Of a DNA stretch of 64,000 bases, positions 59,294 through 64,000 are shown in pieces. Both the position numbers and the translations under genes were made by a program. This DNA is from Silene latifolia (Eukaryota; Streptophyta; Magnoliopsida; Caryophyllales; Caryophyllaceae): contig NC_133528.1 of assembly GCF_048544455.1 (NCBI RefSeq), forward strand, positions 49,652,293 through 49,716,292. The letters run 5' to 3'. The notes below the pieces were generated by a model. That model saw only the letters and a list, made by a program, of their open reading frames with translations, was not told the DNA's origin and did not search any database. Positions within the stretch are counted from its first letter, which is position 1, and each line of letters opens with the position of its first letter.

Positions 59294-60542
59294 TGTCTTG
59301 GAATATGTGTCCGACGACAATAATGCGATCACAACTGTCGATCATGATGATCACATGTTTAAGAATACATGTGGGAAGTAATATTTTTACAGTCAACTGG
59401 TCCACACATATCGGTAATGATTGGCTGACTAGAGTTTGACATTACTGTCGTGCGACGGTGGTGATCAGTTGATCCCCTTAGGTCATACGTAAATGGTAAC
59501 ACTCTTAATTGATTATTTAATTGATCGTATAACGATACGGGTTAATTAAATTACTTAAAATTGACGGACGATTTTGGAAGTAATATTTACGTGTCTCATT
59601 GTAATTTGATTATATAAGATACGGTCTAAGTGATCGAATTGTTTTATTACTTAGATGAAATATTTGTTTACGGAAACAATTAAAACTGAATGAATAATTT
59701 ATTATAAATACAAGATATTGTGATTTATAATTGGTAAACCGTTTTGGTACAAGTAATTTTGAATTGCTAAGTCGATTTTGTATATGACGTATTTTTTTTA
59801 ATACGTTGATTTTTAATATGTTAAAAATACATGACAATTTTACATGACTAGTGACATGTGACAATTGACAAATGACAAAACATAAAATGGACCATCCATT
59901 ATATGTAAGTGCCGAAATAAAATGGAGGGAATATAATGTTTAATTTGTGTTAAATTATTAAGTGGATAGCATAATGATTATAACTAGCTTATAGCCATGC
60001 AAGCCTAGTTTTTCTTGAGAAGAATTACTTGCTCATGCATTGGCTCACTTCTCCTCTCTTCTCTCCCCACCGGTTATCAAAGAGCAATATAGAGAGTTTT
60101 TCTCTATTATTATTCATTCATACTTCACATAATATTTCTAGTGTAAGAAATACAAAAACTCTCTAAGAAAAACTAGAGAATTAAAGACTCCAAAATCTTC
60201 TTCTCTTGACCGAAAAACAAGAGACCAAAACAATATTTTGGGTCAATTTTGTTAAGATTAGTATTGTTCGTAATAATAATATTAGTCTTTAAGAGGTTAT
60301 CTTGGGTATTCATCTTTGGGAGGGATTCTACCTTTGAATCCTTGTTCTTCCATTAGTAAGGAAAGCTCAAGAACAAGTGAGTAGGAGAACTCATTTGTGC
60401 CCATATATCCGAAAACTCAAATGTAAGAATGACGATTTCTTCACTTTTCTAATTACGTTTGCATGCATAAGATCTAAATTAATTTTATGACTAAATTAAT
60501 TGAAACATATATGAATATGTCGAATATGAGATTATTTTAACA
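59294..60542 (+). repeat. Copia 5' LTR (1.25 kb)
   Basis: Begins TGTCTTGGAATATGTGTCC and ends gagattattttaaca. It is similar throughout to 46116-47392. It is followed by a primer site, not preceded by a polypurine tract, which makes it a 5' LTR. Confidence 0.85.
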
Positions 60543-60560
60543 AGCGGTATCATGAGCCTT
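60543..60560 (+). promoter_or_regulatory. Primer binding site of the third copia copy
   Basis: AGCGGTATCATGAGCCTT resembles the initiator-Met site TGGTATCAGAGCC and the site at 2371-2388. Confidence 0.65.
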
Positions 60561-62922
60561 AGGTTGTTTGCATGCAAATCGGTTATTGTTTTTCCGAGTT
60601 ATACGATTAACAAACAATACTTATAAATTTGTGTTTATTATGAAATATCACGAAATTTATTATGCATGTTAAAGTTTCTGGTCCTAAAATGTATTTAGGA
60701 TATTTTGGTTTATTTATGGATTTTTATTGTTCAATTTATATAATAATGGCATTAAAATGTGATTTTATGATAAAAATGTCATTTTTGGACTAAAAATAGC
60801 TAAACTTTGATTTTTCCAGTGGTTTTTAGATATGTTTTCACATATATTATCTACTAGTGGCCTGTAAATTGTCATAATAAAATGAGTTGTTATACTCGAA
60901 ATATGGATTTTTCATTTGAAAATCGTATTTAAATGGTTAAATAGGTTAATATGAGTTATATTTCGAATCTGGTCATGAAAATTTAGTATGTTGTCACATG
61001 AAATTTTACAGATGTGTGTAAAATAATTGGCTATAATGAAGTCTTTATGCATGATTTATGAAGTTTTGATGAAAAATCACATAAATAGTGACTTTAATTG
61101 GTAAAATTGCTAAAACATACTTCATGAGTAAGGAAAAACGTCACATGTTGCATTTTATCATATATTTCGGATCTAAAAGTGAAAAGTTAATAAAAATATT
61201 TTTTCTCATATTTTTATGGTAATAATTGATAAATCCGATAAACCGCAACATTGTTTTTCTCGATAAATTTTCGAAATTTTTAACCTAAGTTTTTGAACAT
61301 TATGAGTGTCATGGTATTTTTTCAGAATGTTTTTTTTTGATGAAATGTAAGATATATTAGATCAAAAAAGCGTCCCCATTACAAGAATTAACACCCCTCT
61401 AAAAAGAGTTGGGCCAATCTCCAATCAGAGAAAAGAACAAGCCCATTCTCTATTACATACCAACGAAACCAGAAAGACAACAAAACAAGATAACCCTACA
61501 ACCGCTGTCACTGATTCCTATCACCTTTAACCGTACCTCATTTCTTCAATAATCTCGCTATCCATCTCCGATCACCTTCACCTACCCTTACCCGAGTTTG
61601 TTCGAGGAGTTTACTCCGAATCTCGATAATAATTAGCTTTCCCAGCTGTTCAGGACGAAGGATTTAATGTTCAAACTTACACAAATTCCTTTGGTGCCAT
61701 ACATGGTAAATGCAAGCATTGAGAGTGGCGTTGATTAGATCTCTTCTGATGAGAGAGGATCCCCTGGTCAGTCTCCAGTGGAGGATATCATGCTTGGGCA
61801 AAGAGACTCGAAGCCAATCCCCCAGTTCCTTTATAACCCTAACACTGTAATCACAAGCAAAGAATAGGTGGTCTTCCGTTTCTTCAGCTGGTTCACAGAT
61901 GTAACAGGTATCAACTTCGCTTATACCCAATCTGTGTAATTTACCATTAGTATTCAAGCTATTATGTTGGTAGATCCATGAAATTAGGCTATGTTTAGGT
62001 ATGGACCATCTGTTCCACACTAACTTTGCCCAATTGACTTCCTGACCCTTATCCCTGATGTACTCATATCCCCTAGCAACAGAATAATCATGTCCCGCTT
62101 GATCAGTCCAAAGCTGCTGTTGGTAAGCTTCTGATAGCCTGGTTTTAACTTGACAGATTTTTCTCCAGTATCATTTCCAGAATTTTCATGAGTTTAAATT
62201 TCAAATTTTTGAATTTATTTGAAATTTTTATGATTTATTTGAAGTTTATGTCATAATTTTGTATTTTGGGTCCATTAACGAACAATATTAAGAAATGTAA
62301 GTTAATTATTGTCAATATATTAGTGGAGACTAATTTTGAGTCCTAAGATGGTTAGGGTAATTAACTTGTGCATAAATATGAATTTATGTAATTATTGTGA
62401 TTATAAAAGGTTAAATCACGCAAATCCGTAAAAACCGATTAATATACGATATTGGCTCCTCAAGGCGATTTAGCATAAAAATTGGGCATGTTCATACATA
62501 TTATAATGCTGCATTTTATTTATGATTGTCATAATTTTAATTTTATGTAATTTTGAATTATGTAATTTTACTTAGTATGGCCTTAGTTTTAATTGATATT
62601 ACCCGAAATGTATGGGAATATCGATTCGGTTGTAATTTATTGTGATCTCGTATCACCGTTTTGTAATTTAATAGATTTTATTTTTAATTACAAATGTATA
62701 ATAGGAAATTATGTAATTCATTTATAATTTTATTTATTACTTTGTAATTTCCCGGAGTTTCCATGAAGACGGTGTTACCTCGAGATGCGTGCCAAGACCG
62801 AAGTTCAAGGGACCAAAGGAGTTGGTTTCCGAATTTGTAATAGTTTATTAGATTTACTATTTTAGGAAGGCCATACTAGGATTTATTTATTTATGCTTTG
62901 CATTTTATTTATATGTAGCATG
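60561..62922 (+). other. Copia leader (interrupted by a LINE)
   Basis: Closely follows 39706-41140 ('gcatgttaaagtttctggtc', 'taaatcacgcaaatccgtaa', 'tacttagtatggccttag') outside the LINE insert. Confidence 0.8.
61330..62173 (-). mobile_element. 5'-truncated L1-type LINE fragment (ORF2 C-terminus)
   Basis: Minus-strand frame open from about 62168 to 61664. It encodes the zf-RVT domain: VNWAKLVWNRWSIPKHSLI, then CYICEPAEETEDHLFFAC (C-x2-C...H-x4-C, near 61905-61850) and a Trp-rich tail ending NLCKFEH. A 330-bp 3' UTR leads to a T-run (poly-A on minus) at 61330-61338. The copia leader continues on both sides, and a target duplication of about 10-12 bp can be read (TTTTCAGAATG left, TTTCCAGAATT right). 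The source LINE differs from the one at 28206-32464. It is inactive for lack of the 5' part, but its frame is unbroken, so it is recent. Confidence 0.88.
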
Positions 62923-64000
62923 TGATGCCTGTCGTTGTGTGCACCAAAAATATTATTTATAGTCCAAACTACTACTATAACTAGTGGCAGTCAGGGTCGA
63001 ACCACAGGGAGGCGATGCAATCAATAGTTGTCTAGTTTTAGTCTTTAAAGTAACAAGTGTGGGGGTTTGATTTGATTTGTTCTATAGCTAAAGGCAATAA
63101 AAGAAAAGTAAACTAAATAAACGGATGAAAACAAATATTAAAAGGGTACTAAGATGGTCGGTTCACTATAGTTTCGGAGGCAGTAAACTAGGTAGGTCTA
63201 AAACAAACACGTGAGACGGGAAAATAAGAATTCCTCTCGGTCCATTCTTACAGGTAGCATCTCTCGATCCCGCTACAGGTCCCTAATATCACTAATACTA
63301 ACTTTCGTCCTGAAAAGTGACTGAAAAGGCTAAATTAACTCATCTTTCGATCTCATTAATCTAGTCGTCTTAATTAGGTAGGCTATCTCCCTTCCCTATC
63401 TTTCGATCTTTATTGGGTCGGTCAATTCCTAGGCATTCAACTAGTCGCGTGCACTCGATTCGTCAAACATAGCAATTTAATTAATTAAAACGGAGGTGAT
63501 CTCACGTGGCCGGTCGATCGACCAGGTAGGCCAGTCGATCGACCAAGGCGCGATTCGGGTCTACTATTCTAATGCCGCCTACTTCTACAGATTCCCTACA
63601 TCCTAGCACAAGGTATTTAGCTACTCATGACTATGACGGAAACAACAACAAGATCAACGAATAAAACTACTTTATTCATGCTTGAAATAATTAAACAAAC
63701 AAATAACATAAAACGATAGTTGTGGCTATGGGAATTCTAACTAGCAATTTCTAAGCTATGAACGGAAACGAAACTGAATTAATAAGCAGAGAAAATACCG
63801 TATGAAATAAGAGGAAACCGAACGTACGAACGGAAGTAAAGCAATAATACCGATTGTATTGAATAATTATTGAATAATTAAACCTAAATGCAAGCCCTAA
63901 TATTTCCCTAAAGTTTTCTAATAAAAGACTTGATAAAAACTGAATAATGTCAGGTTACGTTATATAGGAATATAACGTAACACTTATTCCTAAACCTAAT
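62923..64000 (-). repeat. LTR of another LTR element (gypsy, Tat/Athila-like), running off the window
   Basis: Begins TGATGCCTGTCGTTGTGTGC at 62923, directly inside the copia leader (flank gcatg, 62918-62922). On the minus strand its end reads ...CGCCTCCCTGTGGTTCGACC...TTTTTGGTGCACACAACGAC..CATCA, the usual last part of Tat/Athila-type LTRs (compare cctccctgtggagatcgacc at 49084). It holds 'ggtcgatcgac' motifs at 63508-63545. The other end, and whether this is a solo LTR or part of a full element, cannot be seen. Confidence 0.6.

Larger units (their letters stand above)
59294..62922 (+). mobile_element. Copia element, 5' LTR and leader only
   Basis: LTR (59294-60542), primer site (60543 on) and leader (to 62922), same family and strand as the element at 39706-47392. 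A short LINE lies inside the leader (61330-62173), and another LTR begins at 62923 within the leader, so gag-pol, if present, would lie beyond it outside the window. Left flank tggta (59289-59293) is gypsy LTR DNA. Confidence 0.82.

Overview
This window reads as plant nuclear DNA from a repeat-rich, AT-rich dicot genome. It contains Ty1/copia and chromodomain Ty3/gypsy LTR elements, plant L1-type LINEs, a Stowaway MITE and fragments of typical plant genes with introns. Palindromic CTCGATCGAG-type motifs recur inside several LTR families, which makes me lean towards Caryophyllales (a Silene/Dianthus-like plant). That is inference and was not searched. I see no intact host protein-coding gene. 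Every host-gene match is a fragment or pseudogene.

Layout. 1-3720: leader and LTR of a minus-strand copia element that runs in from the left. 3721-6200: AT-rich DNA with GAATC-type and AAT/AAC simple repeats, then two MITEs. 6231-7469: three unrelated gene fragments packed together (IPT on +, PPR on -, an unidentified promoter and first exon on -), ending at a (TA)n tract. 7470-20479: a run of elements separated almost only by (TA)n tracts and sharing related ends (a GAT..GTGAG.CC-type start). The first (7509-13747) carries a DUF707 pseudogene, a SNARE-like exon, a tRNA-like sequence and a two-monomer tandem repeat. The next four (B, C, D, E) are foldback elements with long inverted arms; D is 3.9 kb.

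21067-39705: a Russian-doll nest. An old minus-strand copia element carries a second minus-strand copia element inside its 3' LTR (21886-33485, 5-bp target duplication CAACT). That second element carries a 5'-truncated LINE (28206-32464). The old element meets a plus-strand copia relative head to head near 39705, and that relative runs to its 3' LTR at 46116-47392.

47393-59293: a chromodomain (Tekay/Del-like) gypsy fossil. It is interrupted in gag by a 6.07-kb non-autonomous LTR element (47829-53897, target duplication ACCTC) that has no pol. 59294-62922: 5' LTR, primer site and leader of another copia copy, itself hit by a short LINE fragment. 62923-64000: the start of one more LTR, which leaves the window.

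The retroelements are treated as fossils. Their parts are named, and their coding regions are described as broken without itemising the breaks. The least ordinary part of the window is the (TA)n-separated foldback chain with its captured gene fragments.
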